DNA from: an uncultured Lachnospiraceae bacterium
Lineage (GTDB): Bacteria > Bacillota > Clostridia > Lachnospirales > Lachnospiraceae
Assembly: GCA_910586125.1 (NCBI GenBank)
Contig: CAJUHP010000024.1
Coordinates: 1-52,022 of the forward strand
Direction: 5' to 3'
Length of the DNA: 52,022 bases
Both the position numbers and the translations under genes were made by a program. Shown piece after piece: positions 1 to 8,210 of this stretch. Each line of letters opens with the position of its first letter. Position 1 is the stretch's first letter. The notes beneath the pieces were generated by a model that saw only the letters and a list, made by a program, of their open reading frames with translations, was not told the DNA's origin and ran no database searches.

Positions 1-71
1 CCTGTACAGCCATTGAATAAAACAGTCAGAGTACAAAAAAAGACAATAAAAAAAGCTTTTTTCATCTGCAT
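1..71 (-). CDS. Putative lipoprotein, N-terminus only (runs off the left edge)
   Basis: Reading the minus strand from 71 gives a start, two lysines, a hydrophobic stretch and then FNGC at the window edge, which is a lipoprotein signal peptide with a slightly unusual lipobox (F at -3, N at -2). A GGAGAGAGG ribosome binding site lies just upstream. Two starts are possible, ATG at 71 and ATG at 65; the second gives the cleaner MKKAFF signal start. The mature protein is outside the window, so nothing can be said about its function. An inverted repeat at 106-145 lies in its promoter region. Confidence 0.6.
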   Translation of the reverse strand, partial: MQMKKAFFIVFFCTLTVLFNGCT

Positions 72-105
72 ATTTCCTCTCTCCTTTTCTGCTTTATGAC
101 AAAAT

Positions 106-145
106 GACTTTCACACATACTATATTAATACAATATGTGAAAGTC
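106..145. promoter_or_regulatory. Operator-like inverted repeat upstream of the lipoprotein gene
   Basis: GACTTTCACACATA at 106-119 is answered by TATGTGAAAGTC at 134-145, with an AT-rich spacer that could hold a -10 region (TATAGT on the minus strand). It lies 35-75 bases upstream of the lipoprotein start. This is where a dimeric regulator would bind, but no regulator is identified here. The region from 146 to 325 holds nothing else recognisable. Confidence 0.35.
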
Positions 146-325
146 ACTTTGCCAAATGTGTTTTTAATTTTCATACATCCGCCGAATAGGAGCACACATC
201 CTGGACATCTCTTCATAATTATTCGTTATATCAAAATACCAACTGCAATACTTTTATCTCCGGCAAAAAATGCTTCCGATTCCTCCATTTGTGTACAAAT
301 GAGTCCCGTACTATCCAGTAAAATA

Positions 326-703
326 TCAGTCATCCTCTTCCTCTGCCGGAAAAAGAAACCTCGTTTCTCCGCCCCATTCCAACGGCATATCATCCAAATG
401 CAAATCCCACTGTGCGCCGGGAAGATGATCCGTTATTTCACCCAGACATTTCAGCCACCAATTTGCAATCTGGAAAAAGGAGTTCATATCCTCGATTGGC
501 GGCAGTTTGGTCGCGCCGCTGAATATGACATTCTTTTCCTCTTCCCCTCCAACCGCTTCCCAATCGTAAATACAAAACCCTTCATATATCTCCCCATACG
601 GGTAGTTCGCGTCATAGCGCTCTGCGATCTCCTCACAGACCGCCTTTTCTTCTGCTGTAATGGGATACGGCCTTCTTGCCGTATAATAAAGTGAAACGGA
701 CAT
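326..703 (-). CDS. Hypothetical protein, 125 aa
   Basis: Acidic soluble protein with no signal peptide or membrane segment. It has aromatic motifs (FCIYDWEAVGG, ANWWLKCLG, PLEWGGETRF) and ends in an acidic EEEDD tail. The start at 703 has an AGAGGAG ribosome binding site seven bases away and a near-perfect promoter at 758-786, so this is a real, independently transcribed gene. The family was not recognised. The size and the Trp/Tyr-rich acidic composition are like small immunity-type proteins, but that is only an impression. The overlapping plus-strand frame at 104-694 is its shadow. Confidence 0.7.
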   Translation of the reverse strand: MSVSLYYTARRPYPITAEEKAVCEEIAERYDANYPYGEIYEGFCIYDWEAVGGEEEKNVIFSGATKLPPIEDMNSFFQIANWWLKCLGEITDHLPGAQWDLHLDDMPLEWGGETRFLFPAEEEDD

Positions 704-757
704 ATGATTACTCCTCTATTGTATCCATCTTTCTCTGCCAATGCATCTATTGTTTTT

Positions 758-786
758 ATTATAGCAGTCTCTCAAAAATATGTAAA
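758..786 (-). promoter_or_regulatory. Sigma-A type promoter for the 125-aa gene
   Basis: On the minus strand TTTACA (786-781), a 17-base spacer and TATAAT (763-758). The start codon lies about 45 bases downstream of the expected transcription start. Confidence 0.75.
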
Positions 787-845
787 GCGAATCCCTTACC
801 TTCCCCCGTCTGCCTCCCCTCTTTTTCGGCGGCTCCGTTTGCCTT

Positions 846-2225
846 TCATCGGGTTCCCCTTCGCGGATAGCGCCTCTCATAATCCTTCCATTCCCCTATC
901 ACCTGTTTTCTCAGCAAAAACAGCGTGATCAAGTTGGGAATCGCCATCAGACCGTTACAAACGTCCGCCATCTTCCACACCAGCGCTAGGGAGGCCACAG
1001 ACCCCAGGCTGACCACAAACACATAGGCCATCTTATATAAAAGCAGAGCCCCCTCGCCAAACAGATATTCGGCCGCACGCTCCCCGTAATAAGACCAGCC
1101 GATCAGGCTGCCGAAAGCAAACAGGGCCAGACACACCGCGATCAACTGGTTCCCCCAGGGAAAAATCTGCGCAAAACAGCGCATGGTCAGAGCCGCTCCG
1201 TCCAACCCTTCCAGCAGGGCCGGCTCTGCCAGCGCGGTCGTCAAAATGACTAAGGCTGTCACCGTGCAGACGACAATCGTATCGGCAAACACCTCAAAGA
1301 TCCCCCACATGCCCTGCTGCACAGGCTCCTTTGTCGCGGCGGCGCTGTGGGCAAACACGGAAGCGCCCAGCCCGGCCTCATTGGTAAACACGCCTCTGGC
1401 TACGCCGATCCGCATCGCAGAGGCAATTCCATAGCCCAAAACGCCTCCCGCCAGCGGCCGCAGGCGAAACGCTTCCCGAAAGATCATCAAAAAAGCCTCC
1501 GGGATCTGCTTAGCCCGGCACAGAAGCACAAACAGAGCGCTTCCCATATACAAAATCACCATAAAAGGCACCAGCCGTTCTGTAAAGGCGCCGATCCGCT
1601 GAATGCCTCCCAGCAAAACCACTGCGACCACAAAAGCCGTCACCACGCCGGTCAGCCAGGCCGGGATGCCGAACGCCTCCCGCAGACTTCCCGACATGGA
1701 ATGAATCTGCGCCACGTTGCCGATCCCAAAAGAAGCTGTCACACAGAAAGCGGCAAAGCAGACGGCCAGTCCTTTGGCGTGAAGACCATCTTCCATATAG
1801 GTCATTGGGCCCCCCTGATACCGCCCTTCCCGGTCCTTGTGACGGTATAAAATTCCCAGCACCTTTTCCGCAAAACCTGTCATCATTCCCAGAAAAGCGC
1901 TGACCCACATCCAGAAGATCGCTCCCGGCCCTCCGGCTGTGATGGCCGTAGCCACGCCGACGATATTGCCGGTGCCGACTGTGGCTGCCAGCGCTGTGCA
2001 GATTGATTGCCTCTCGGATATGCCCGACGCCTGTTTTGCCCCTTCTTCCTTCGATTCCTCCGGGTGAATCAGAGCGCCCCAGGTGCAATGCAGCCACCAG
2101 GACAGCCGCCGGAATTGAAACCAGCCCGTCCTCCAGGAAAAATAAAGCCCTGCTGCCAGAAATAACACCAGCATACAGGGCCAATCCCATAATATTTTGT
2201 TTAACCAGTCTAATACTCCCGTCAC
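846..2225 (-). CDS. Alanine/glycine:sodium symporter (AGCS family)
   Basis: Integral membrane symporter of the AGCS family, which takes up alanine or glycine with sodium. The 459 residues contain about ten hydrophobic segments. Family landmarks are visible: the N-terminal hydrophobic segment followed by FSWRTGWFQFRR, the TVGTGNIVGVATAI motif (helix with the substrate/sodium site), GAIFWMWVSAFLGM, QGGPMTYME, and VFTNEAGLGASVFAHSAA. The start appears to be GTG at 2225, with GGAGGG about 12 bases upstream, which is slightly long; no better start lies nearby. It stands alone between the T-box operon and the 125-aa gene. The exact amino acid cannot be told from sequence. Confidence 0.92.
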   Translation of the reverse strand: MTGVLDWLNKILWDWPCMLVLFLAAGLYFSWRTGWFQFRRLSWWLHCTWGALIHPEESKEEGAKQASGISERQSICTALAATVGTGNIVGVATAITAGGPGAIFWMWVSAFLGMMTGFAEKVLGILYRHKDREGRYQGGPMTYMEDGLHAKGLAVCFAAFCVTASFGIGNVAQIHSMSGSLREAFGIPAWLTGVVTAFVVAVVLLGGIQRIGAFTERLVPFMVILYMGSALFVLLCRAKQIPEAFLMIFREAFRLRPLAGGVLGYGIASAMRIGVARGVFTNEAGLGASVFAHSAAATKEPVQQGMWGIFEVFADTIVVCTVTALVILTTALAEPALLEGLDGAALTMRCFAQIFPWGNQLIAVCLALFAFGSLIGWSYYGERAAEYLFGEGALLLYKMAYVFVVSLGSVASLALVWKMADVCNGLMAIPNLITLFLLRKQVIGEWKDYERRYPRRGTR

Positions 2226-2311
2226 AGCGATCCGTTTCCCTCCGCCGGATTGTCTCTCCCTTCATTCTACGAGACAACCGGCTCTCTCAGAACCAAATCC
2301 GGACATAAATC

Positions 2312-3055
2312 TCAAAACCCCCGTCTCTGCCGCACTGCCTCATATGCCAGAACCCCGGCCGCAACCGACGCATTCAGGGAGTCGATATCTCCGTACATGG
2401 GGATCGCCGCCGCCATATCACATTTTTCCCGGACCAGGCGGCTCACGCCCTCGCCCTCGCCGCCGATCACCAGGCCCAAGGGGCCGCGCAGATTGCACCG
2501 GTACATCGCCTCGCCTCCCATGTCCGCGCAGGCAAACCACAGGCCCTGTTTTTTCAGGTCTTCCATGGTCATCGAAAGATTGGTCACTTTTGCCACAGGC
2601 GTATAGTGCAGCGCTCCCGCGGAGGTGCGGGCCACCGCCGCGGTCAGACCTACGGCACGCCGTTTCGGAATGATCACGCCGTGCGCCCCGGCCAGATTGG
2701 CCGTGCGGATAATCGCTCCCAGGTTATGCGGATCTTCAATTCCGTCCAAAAGAAATAAAAACGGCTCCTCCCCCTTTTCCCTGGCAGCCGCCAATATATC
2801 CTCCACCTGGGCATACTCATAAGCGGCGGCCTGGGCGATAACTCCCTGGTGCCTGCCGGTTTCCGACATCTGATCCAGGCGTTCTTTTTTTACAAAGCTG
2901 ACGATGGTATCGCCCTTTCGCGCCTCCCGCACAATGGTCTGTACCGGCCCGTCCTTGCAGCCGTCCTGGACATACAGCCGGTCAATGGTTTTTCCGGAGC
3001 GAAACGCCTCCAGTACGGCGTTGCGTCCCTCTATGGTAAATTCTTCATATCTCAT
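2312..3055 (-). CDS. rlmB: 23S rRNA (guanosine-2'-O)-methyltransferase RlmB / TrmH family
   Basis: SPOUT-superfamily methyltransferase of 247 aa that 2'-O-methylates a guanosine in 23S rRNA using S-adenosylmethionine. An N-terminal ribosome-binding-like domain (about 1-75, with IEGRNAVLEAFRSG) precedes the knotted catalytic domain, whose three motifs are intact: NLGAIIRTANLAGA, GLVIGGEGEGVS and SLNASVAAGVLAYE. It is the last gene of the cysE operon; its ATG overlaps the mrnC stop codon (ATGA), implying translational coupling. The same gene order is known from Bacillus. The exact target nucleotide is inferred from the family. Confidence 0.93.
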   Translation of the reverse strand: MRYEEFTIEGRNAVLEAFRSGKTIDRLYVQDGCKDGPVQTIVREARKGDTIVSFVKKERLDQMSETGRHQGVIAQAAAYEYAQVEDILAAAREKGEEPFLFLLDGIEDPHNLGAIIRTANLAGAHGVIIPKRRAVGLTAAVARTSAGALHYTPVAKVTNLSMTMEDLKKQGLWFACADMGGEAMYRCNLRGPLGLVIGGEGEGVSRLVREKCDMAAAIPMYGDIDSLNASVAAGVLAYEAVRQRRGF

Positions 3056-3552
3056 CGTTTATTTTTCCCTTTCGCTGTCTGACAGGCGTTCCATCCCGCC
3101 TTTACAAGCTCCATCATCCGCCGGATATCCCCCTTTAGATACAGATAGCCGGTCAGCGCCTCAAAGCCGGTGGCAATCCGGTAATCGGTCACGGTAGCAT
3201 TCTTGGCCCTGGTGGCCGAGTGAGCGTTTCTTCCCCGCTTATAGACGGCCAGCTCCTCCTCTGTCAGCAGCCCCAGAATTTCACGCATCATCTGCGCCTG
3301 TGTCCCGGCCTTGGCCAGCGCGCTGCTCTTTCGGTTCAGTTCATTGGGTGAGGTGTTGGCTTTCGTCACCACCACGCTGCGGATGATCAGCTCATACACC
3401 GCATCCCCCAGAAAAGCCAGCGTCAGCGGCGAGTACGAGCGCAGATCATAATCCGGTATCTCAAAAAGCCGCTTGGAATAAGAAGCCAGAGATTCGGCCT
3501 GCCGGCTGGCCGAATCGTCTTTGCCGATCCCTCTTTCTATGCTCTCTTCCAC
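3052..3552 (-). CDS. mrnC: Mini-ribonuclease 3 (MrnC)
   Basis: Mini-III is an RNase III catalytic domain without a double-stranded RNA-binding domain; in Firmicutes it matures the ends of 23S rRNA precursor. The RNase III signature appears as LTLAFLGDAVYELIIR, followed by LLTEEELAVYKRGRNA and GFEALTGYLYL with the second acidic/active-site region. The start is GTG at 3552, because GAGAGG sits seven bases upstream and the sequence before it is only an extension inside cysS. That gives 166 aa, slightly longer than usual because of a short N-terminal tail. It overlaps the end of cysS by 16 bases and rlmB by four, so it is part of a tightly coupled operon under the Cys T-box. Confidence 0.9.
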   Translation of the reverse strand: MEESIERGIGKDDSASRQAESLASYSKRLFEIPDYDLRSYSPLTLAFLGDAVYELIIRSVVVTKANTSPNELNRKSSALAKAGTQAQMMREILGLLTEEELAVYKRGRNAHSATRAKNATVTDYRIATGFEALTGYLYLKGDIRRMMELVKAGWNACQTAKGKNKR

Positions 3553-4958
3553 TTGACGCCCTCTCTTGTGTCCTCCAGCAGAATGCCCTGCTCGGCCAGC
3601 TCCTTTCGGATCTGATCGGCCAGTGCAAAATTTTTCTCCTTCCTGGCCTGCTGTCTTCTGGCAATCTGCTCTTCGATCTCGGTATCCAGCAGCTCTTCTT
3701 TTCTCTCGATGATCAGTCCCAGAATCCCGCACAGCTTTGCAAGCCGTGCAGAAAACGCTTCCACATAGGCTTTTGTGGAACTCTCATCCGCTGTGGTGTT
3801 GGCAAGCTTTACCAGCTCAAAAACCGCCGCGATGGCGTCCGCCGTGTTAAAGTCGTCGTCCATGGCCGCCTCGTACTTGGCGGTCAGAGATTCTGCCGTC
3901 CTCCAATTCTCTTCTTCTTCGGCCGTCATTTTCAGAGCGCTCTTTTCCCCGCCTTCGCTCTCTGCGGCCAGCTCCCCAAGACGCCCGGCACAGGTGACGA
4001 TACGTTCCAGACCGTTCTTTGCCGCCTCCATCAGAGGGGCGCTGAAATTCAGCGGGCTCCGGTAATGCGCGCTCAGCATAAAGAAACGCAGAACCTGCAG
4101 GTCATACCGATCCGCAATCTCACGCACCGTGAAGAAATTGCCCTCGGATTTGGACATTTTTCTGTTGTCAATATTCAAAAAAGCATTGTGCATCCAGTAT
4201 CTGGCAAAGGGTTTGCCGTTGGCCGCCTCGCTCTGTGCGATTTCATTCTCATGGTGCGGGAAAATCAGATCTTCGCCCCCGGCATGGATATCAATCTCGT
4301 CCCCCAAATATTTTTTTGCCATCACCGAGCATTCGATATGCCAGCCGGGGCGTCCGGCGCACCAGGGGGAAGTCCAGCTCGGCTCCCCCTCTTTCTTCGG
4401 CTTCCAGAGAACAAAATCGTAGACGTCCTCTTTCTCGTCCCCCGCAACCTGGATCGAGCGGTGGCCTGCCTGCAGATCGTCCAGATTCTTGTGGGAAAGC
4501 TTTCCGTACTCCGCAAAACTTGCGGTGCGGAAATAGACCGTTCCGTCTGAGGCCGCATAGGCATGGCCTTTTTCGATCAGCGTATCAATCATTTCAAGCA
4601 TGCCGCCGATCTCCTGGGTTGCTAACGGGTGCGTCGTGGCCGGGCGCACGTTCAGGGCCTCCATGTCCTTCCTGCACTCCGCAATGTAGCGCTCGGAAAT
4701 CACCGAAGCCTCCACGCCTTCTTCCACCGCTTTTTTGATAATCTTATCGTCCACATCCGTAAAGTTGGAGACGTAGTTTACCTCGTAGCCTCTGTACTCA
4801 AAATAGCGACGCACCGTGTCAAACACAATCATGGGGCGGGCGTTGCCGATGTGGATCAGATTGTATACCGTAGGACCGCAGACATACATTTTAACCTGTC
4901 CGGGCTTTAGCGGAATAAATTCCTCCTTCCGCTTTGTCAGAGTGTTGTAAATCTTCAT
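3537..4958 (-). CDS. cysS: Cysteinyl-tRNA synthetase
   Basis: Charges tRNA-Cys with cysteine. A class I synthetase of 473 aa, full length for the family. ATP-binding signatures are intact: HIGN at residues 36-39 and KMSKS at 267-271. The zinc ligands that select cysteine are present as Cys27, Cys210, His235 and Glu239 (within GWHIEC and FPHHENE). The DALR-type tRNA anticodon-binding region follows at about 330-470. It lies 15 bases after cysE and overlaps mrnC. The leader carries a T-box whose specifier codon is UGC, so the operon should be induced when tRNA-Cys is uncharged. Confidence 0.97.
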   Translation of the reverse strand: MKIYNTLTKRKEEFIPLKPGQVKMYVCGPTVYNLIHIGNARPMIVFDTVRRYFEYRGYEVNYVSNFTDVDDKIIKKAVEEGVEASVISERYIAECRKDMEALNVRPATTHPLATQEIGGMLEMIDTLIEKGHAYAASDGTVYFRTASFAEYGKLSHKNLDDLQAGHRSIQVAGDEKEDVYDFVLWKPKKEGEPSWTSPWCAGRPGWHIECSVMAKKYLGDEIDIHAGGEDLIFPHHENEIAQSEAANGKPFARYWMHNAFLNIDNRKMSKSEGNFFTVREIADRYDLQVLRFFMLSAHYRSPLNFSAPLMEAAKNGLERIVTCAGRLGELAAESEGGEKSALKMTAEEEENWRTAESLTAKYEAAMDDDFNTADAIAAVFELVKLANTTADESSTKAYVEAFSARLAKLCGILGLIIERKEELLDTEIEEQIARRQQARKEKNFALADQIRKELAEQGILLEDTREGVKWKRA

Positions 4959-4973
4959 ATGCGTTTCCTTTCT

Positions 4974-5642
4974 CTATTCTTTTTCTTCTTTCGTCTTTTT
5001 CTCGTTTTGCAGAGCCTCCAGTTCCATGCGCAGAGACGTACACTCCCGCTTGAGCTGTTCGATCTCCTGCTTTACCGGATCTGGTAGGCTGACCTGATCG
5101 AGATCCTGCTGCGGCAGGCGCACATTATCCCGTTTTACCACGCGGCCCGGCACTCCGACCACCGTGGAGTTGGGCGGAACCTCCGACAGCACCACCGAAC
5201 CGGCTCCGATCTTGGAATTATCTCCGATGGTGAAAGAGCCCAGCACTTTGGCTCCGGCGCTGACCATCACATTGTTGCCGATCGTCGGATGGCGCTTGCC
5301 CTGCTCCTTTCCGTTGCCGCCCAGTGTCACACCCTGGTACAGCGTCACGTTATTGCCGATAATGGTCGTCTCGCCAATGACAACACCATGCCCATGGTCG
5401 ATAAACAGGCCCTCCCCGATCTGTGCTCCCGGATGGATCTCGATTCCGGTTTTCTTCGCCGCCCGCTGAGACAGCCAGCGGGCGCGGAAAAAGTGTTTTT
5501 TCTCATACCATTTATGAGCGGTGCGATAGGCCAGTATGGCCCAGAAACTGGAGTATAACAGAACCTCGGCAGAAGATTTAATCGCCGGATCGCGCTCTTT
5601 TATCACTTCTGCTTCCTTGCGGATATAAGATATCATGCCCAT
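4974..5642 (-). CDS. cysE: Serine O-acetyltransferase
   Basis: Transfers an acetyl group from acetyl-CoA to serine, the first step of cysteine synthesis. The left-handed beta-helix hexapeptide region covers roughly residues 65-175, with the catalytic signature FIDHGHGVVIGETTIIG and TLYQGVTLGGNGK, and the C-terminal VPGRVVKRD tail. The start at 5642 has AGGGTGAG a few bases upstream; another ATG at 5636 is possible, and the longer open frame to 5702 is not needed. Length is 222 aa, with a charged coiled C-terminal extension (about 190-222) beyond the usual end. It is first in the T-box operon, so synthesis and charging of cysteine share one control. Confidence 0.94.
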   Translation of the reverse strand: MGMISYIRKEAEVIKERDPAIKSSAEVLLYSSFWAILAYRTAHKWYEKKHFFRARWLSQRAAKKTGIEIHPGAQIGEGLFIDHGHGVVIGETTIIGNNVTLYQGVTLGGNGKEQGKRHPTIGNNVMVSAGAKVLGSFTIGDNSKIGAGSVVLSEVPPNSTVVGVPGRVVKRDNVRLPQQDLDQVSLPDPVKQEIEQLKRECTSLRMELEALQNEKKTKEEKE

Positions 5643-5749
5643 TTTTCTCACCCTTTCCTGGGGCGTGTCTGAAAATTGCTTTCCGTGAGACGTGCGTCCC
5701 AATTTGCGGTAGGCGGCGTCCCGATCACGGGAAGGAATCCTTTCGACAA

Positions 5750-6005
5750 AAAAAGCCCCGTCTCTCTTAAGAGACGAAGCCCCTGTCGCTCCGCGGTCCC
5801 ACTCTGTTTAAGGCCGTATGGCCCTCCCTCAAATCCGTAACGCGGACGAAACGTGTCCTTCTAACGAACAGGCCGCCGCACGGCTGTTCCTCGCAGAACC
5901 GGCTCCCGGATGCACTTCTTCTGTCCCCTGGCTGAGAGCGCTTTCAGCCGACGGCGCTCCCTCTCTGCTGCCTCGCAGACAGAATACTCTTTCCATTCAC
6001 TGCCT
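5750..6005 (-). promoter_or_regulatory. T-box leader with cysteine specifier (UGC)
   Basis: On the minus strand, CTGTC shortly after an AGTA-type turn (about 5990-5980) pairs with GACAG at 5925-5921 to form the Stem I base, and the 3' side of the specifier loop reads GAAG-UGC-A, placing the specifier at 5914-5912. UGC is a cysteine codon. Further on AGAGTGGGACCGCGG (5805-5791) is the conserved T-box that pairs with the tRNA acceptor end. An intrinsic terminator follows: GGCUUCGUCUCUU pairing with AGAGAGACGGGGC, then a run of seven T (about 5782-5748). Uncharged tRNA-Cys should stop termination and switch on cysE-cysS-mrnC-rlmB. Confidence 0.93.
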
Positions 6006-6020
6006 TTTTCTTTTCTCTAC

Positions 6021-6054
6021 ATTATAGTCTATGCAAAAAGAACGGTTTTGTCAA
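6021..6054 (-). promoter_or_regulatory. Promoter of the cysE T-box operon
   Basis: A perfect TTGACA at 6054-6049 is followed after 17 bases by TAGACT (6031-6026). A perfect TATAAT also exists at 6026-6021, but its spacing of 22 bases is too long, so either the weaker -10 is used or TATAAT works with an unrecognised -35. It lies immediately after the ispF stop codon and before the T-box. Confidence 0.6.
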
Positions 6055-6074
6055 GCTTCCGAAGAAAAAACAGC

Positions 6075-6551
6075 CTATCCGATGCGTTTTAGCAGCACGG
6101 CGGCCTGCGCCGCAATGCCCTCTCCGCTGCCCGTAAAACCCAATCCCTCCTCGGTCGTCGCCTTGACGCTGATCTGGCTGACATCCAGCTCCATCGCCCG
6201 CGCGATATTCCCCCGCATCTTCTCCCGGTAAGGAGCCAGCTTCGGCCGCTGGGCAATCACCGTGGCGTCAATATTTTCTGTGAGCCAGCCGGCTGCGGCC
6301 AGCTTCTCCTTTACGATGCCGAGCAGCTTTATGCTGTCCGCCCCCGCGTATGCCGGGTCGCTGTCCGGAAAATGCTGGCCGATATCCCCCAGCGCCGCCG
6401 CGCCCAGCAGCGCGTCCATCACAGCGTGAACCAACACATCCGCATCCGAATGCCCCAATAGCCCCTTTTTAAAGGGAATCTCCACGCCGCCCAGAATCAG
6501 ACGGCGCTCTTCAACCAGACGGTGTACGTCATATCCGAATCCAATTCTCAC
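6075..6551 (-). CDS. ispF: 2-C-methyl-D-erythritol 2,4-cyclodiphosphate synthase
   Basis: Makes 2-C-methyl-D-erythritol 2,4-cyclodiphosphate in the MEP isoprenoid pathway. Metal and substrate motifs are present: GYDVHRL with Asp8 and His10, LLGHSDADVLVHAVMDALLGA, and IGQHFPDSDP. The C-terminal KATTEEGLGFTGSGEGI loop is also intact. Start: GTG at 6551 preceded by GAGAGG eight bases away, giving 158 aa, the normal length; the longer open frame to 6635 would run through the terminator of rpsT and is rejected. It is a single gene between rpsT and the cysE operon. Confidence 0.95.
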   Translation of the reverse strand: MRIGFGYDVHRLVEERRLILGGVEIPFKKGLLGHSDADVLVHAVMDALLGAAALGDIGQHFPDSDPAYAGADSIKLLGIVKEKLAAAGWLTENIDATVIAQRPKLAPYREKMRGNIARAMELDVSQISVKATTEEGLGFTGSGEGIAAQAAVLLKRIG

Positions 6552-6589
6552 GATCTTTTCCTCTCTGTAAACAGCATAAAAGGATAAAA

Positions 6590-6625
6590 GAATCTCCTGG
6601 CCGCACACCTTCGGCCAGGAGATTC
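6590..6625 (-). terminator. Intrinsic terminator after rpsT
   Basis: A perfect 14-bp inverted repeat, GAATCTCCTGGCCG at 6590-6603 against 6612-6625, with an 8-base loop. On the minus strand it is followed by TTTTATCCTTTT. It lies about 45 bases after the rpsT stop. Confidence 0.85.
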
Positions 6626-6667
6626 TCTCTCTCATAACGGGCGCAGCAAACCCGCCGGTCCCGTCTC

Positions 6668-6931
6668 TTATTCCACTCCGTTTACGGCTTTGGTCAAACG
6701 GGAGATCTTTCTGGATGCCGTATTCTTGTGATAGACGCCCTTGCTGGCCGCCTTATCAATGGTGGAAATCGCATTCTGCAGCGCAGCGCCTGCGGCTTCC
6801 TTATTGCCCTCGGCCACAGCCGCGTCTACCTTCTTCACGGCGGTCTTTACGCCGGATTTAATAGACTTATTACGGGCAGCCTTGGTCTCGTTCACCAGAA
6901 TTCTCTTCTTAGCAGATTTAATGTTTGCCAA
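6668..6931 (-). CDS. rpsT: 30S ribosomal protein S20
   Basis: Small basic ribosomal protein bS20, which binds 16S rRNA early in 30S assembly. It begins with the family signature ANIKSAKKR and continues with NKSIKSGVKTAVKK and KNTASRKISRLTKAV. The initiation codon is TTG at 6931, directly before the ANIKSAKKR signature, with GGAGG eight bases upstream (6944-6940); no ATG is available. Length is then 87 aa, normal for the family. It is divergent from gpr. In other bacteria S20 is autogenously controlled and uses a rare start codon, so the UUG start may have the same role here. Confidence 0.96.
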   Translation of the reverse strand: MANIKSAKKRILVNETKAARNKSIKSGVKTAVKKVDAAVAEGNKEAAGAALQNAISTIDKAASKGVYHKNTASRKISRLTKAVNGVE

Positions 6932-7151
6932 TCTGTACACCTCCAAATTGTATGATATTCTTCTTCCAATTTGTTTGCATTAAAGCCGGACACGGACGTT
7001 TCTAATGTAAACATGCTTATTCATTCTAGCGAATTTAATCCGGAATGTCAATAGAAAAAAACAGGATTTCTACATATTTTTTCACTTTCTGCGCCATACT
7101 CTTCACAGGATTTGATTGATAACCATCATTCCAACGCAAAGGAGATTTCCC

Positions 7152-8210
7152 ATGACACAAAATCCCACGCTCCCCCCTGTAAAAACCGGCTTTATCCCAG
7201 AGTCCGAGCCCTCCTATGGCACAGGCTCTCCCTCCGGCCCTTCCTTTGACGTGCGCACTGACCTGGCGGTGGAGGAGACGGAGCAGAAGCGGGAAGAAGG
7301 ACAGGCTCCTTTTTCCGGCGTATCGGTCCGTGAATCCAACGAAGGAAACGCGCAGATCCACGTGACAAAAGTCGTTGTGGAAAACGACGAAGGCTCCCGT
7401 CTTCTGGGCAAACCGGAGGGAACCTATATCACGCTGGAAGCCATTCGCATGGAAAAAAACGACGGCAGTTACCACCGGGAGATCTCCCTGGTGCTGGCCG
7501 GGCAGCTTAAAGCTCTGATGGCGCCCTTTCTCAAGGGGCCGGTTCCCTCCGTTTTGGCCGTGGGACTGGGCAATTTTGATGTGACGCCCGATGCGCTGGG
7601 ACCGCGGGTGCTGAACAATCTGCTCATCACCAGACATTTGCAGACGGGAGAATACAAACTGCCGGACTTTTCGGTCGAAAAAGCCTCTGTCTGCGGCATT
7701 GTCCCCGGCGTTATGGCACAGACCGGCATGGAGACGGCGGAGATTGTAAAAGCTCTGACCAGCCAGATTCATCCGGATCTGATTCTGGTCATTGACGCGC
7801 TGGCCGCCCGCAGCACCGCCAGACTGGGAACTACCGTCCAACTGTCCGACACCGGAATCCATCCCGGCTCCGGCGTGGGCAACCACCGCCACAGCCTGAC
7901 CAGAGAAAGCCTGGGCGTTCCGGTCATCGCCATCGGCGTTCCCACCGTAGTAAGCGCCGCCGCCATTGTCACCGACACGCTGGACACGCTCATTGACGTG
8001 CTGCGCCGGGAATTGGACACCAAAGGCTTTGCCGATACGCTTTCCGCCATGAGCGACGACGAAAAATATGCTCTGATCCGCGAACTGCTGGAGCCGCGGT
8101 TCGGCCCCATGTTCGTCACCCCAAAGGATATTGATGAGACCGTCAAGCGCCTGAGCTTCACCATTTCCGAGGGAATCAACATCGCTCTGTTCGGAGAACA
8201 GGAAAACTAA
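7152..8210 (+). CDS. gpr: Germination protease (spore protease GPR)
   Basis: Aspartic-type endopeptidase (family A25) that cleaves small acid-soluble spore proteins during germination. The start at 7152 has AAAGGAG seven bases upstream; the frame before it is not needed. Family motifs: VRTDLAVEE near the propeptide cleavage region, VGLGNFDVTPDALGPRV, DLILVIDALAARS, and SDTGIHPGSGVGNHR. The two Asp-containing segments (NFDVTPDALG and DALAARS) are where the active-site aspartates lie in the family. Length is 352 aa. This is the clearest evidence that the organism makes spores. Its stop codon overlaps that of the convergent GerMN gene by four bases, leaving no room for a terminator. Confidence 0.96.
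   Translation: MTQNPTLPPVKTGFIPESEPSYGTGSPSGPSFDVRTDLAVEETEQKREEGQAPFSGVSVRESNEGNAQIHVTKVVVENDEGSRLLGKPEGTYITLEAIRMEKNDGSYHREISLVLAGQLKALMAPFLKGPVPSVLAVGLGNFDVTPDALGPRVLNNLLITRHLQTGEYKLPDFSVEKASVCGIVPGVMAQTGMETAEIVKALTSQIHPDLILVIDALAARSTARLGTTVQLSDTGIHPGSGVGNHRHSLTRESLGVPVIAIGVPTVVSAAAIVTDTLDTLIDVLRRELDTKGFADTLSAMSDDEKYALIRELLEPRFGPMFVTPKDIDETVKRLSFTISEGINIALFGEQEN

Noticed and set aside
104..694. Long plus-strand open frame opposite the 125-aa gene
   Set aside because: It has no ribosome binding site and lies antisense to a gene with a clear promoter and start.
7020..7151. Sigma-G promoter for gpr
   Set aside because: CATATTT resembles the -10, but no -35 lies at the right distance, so no call was made.
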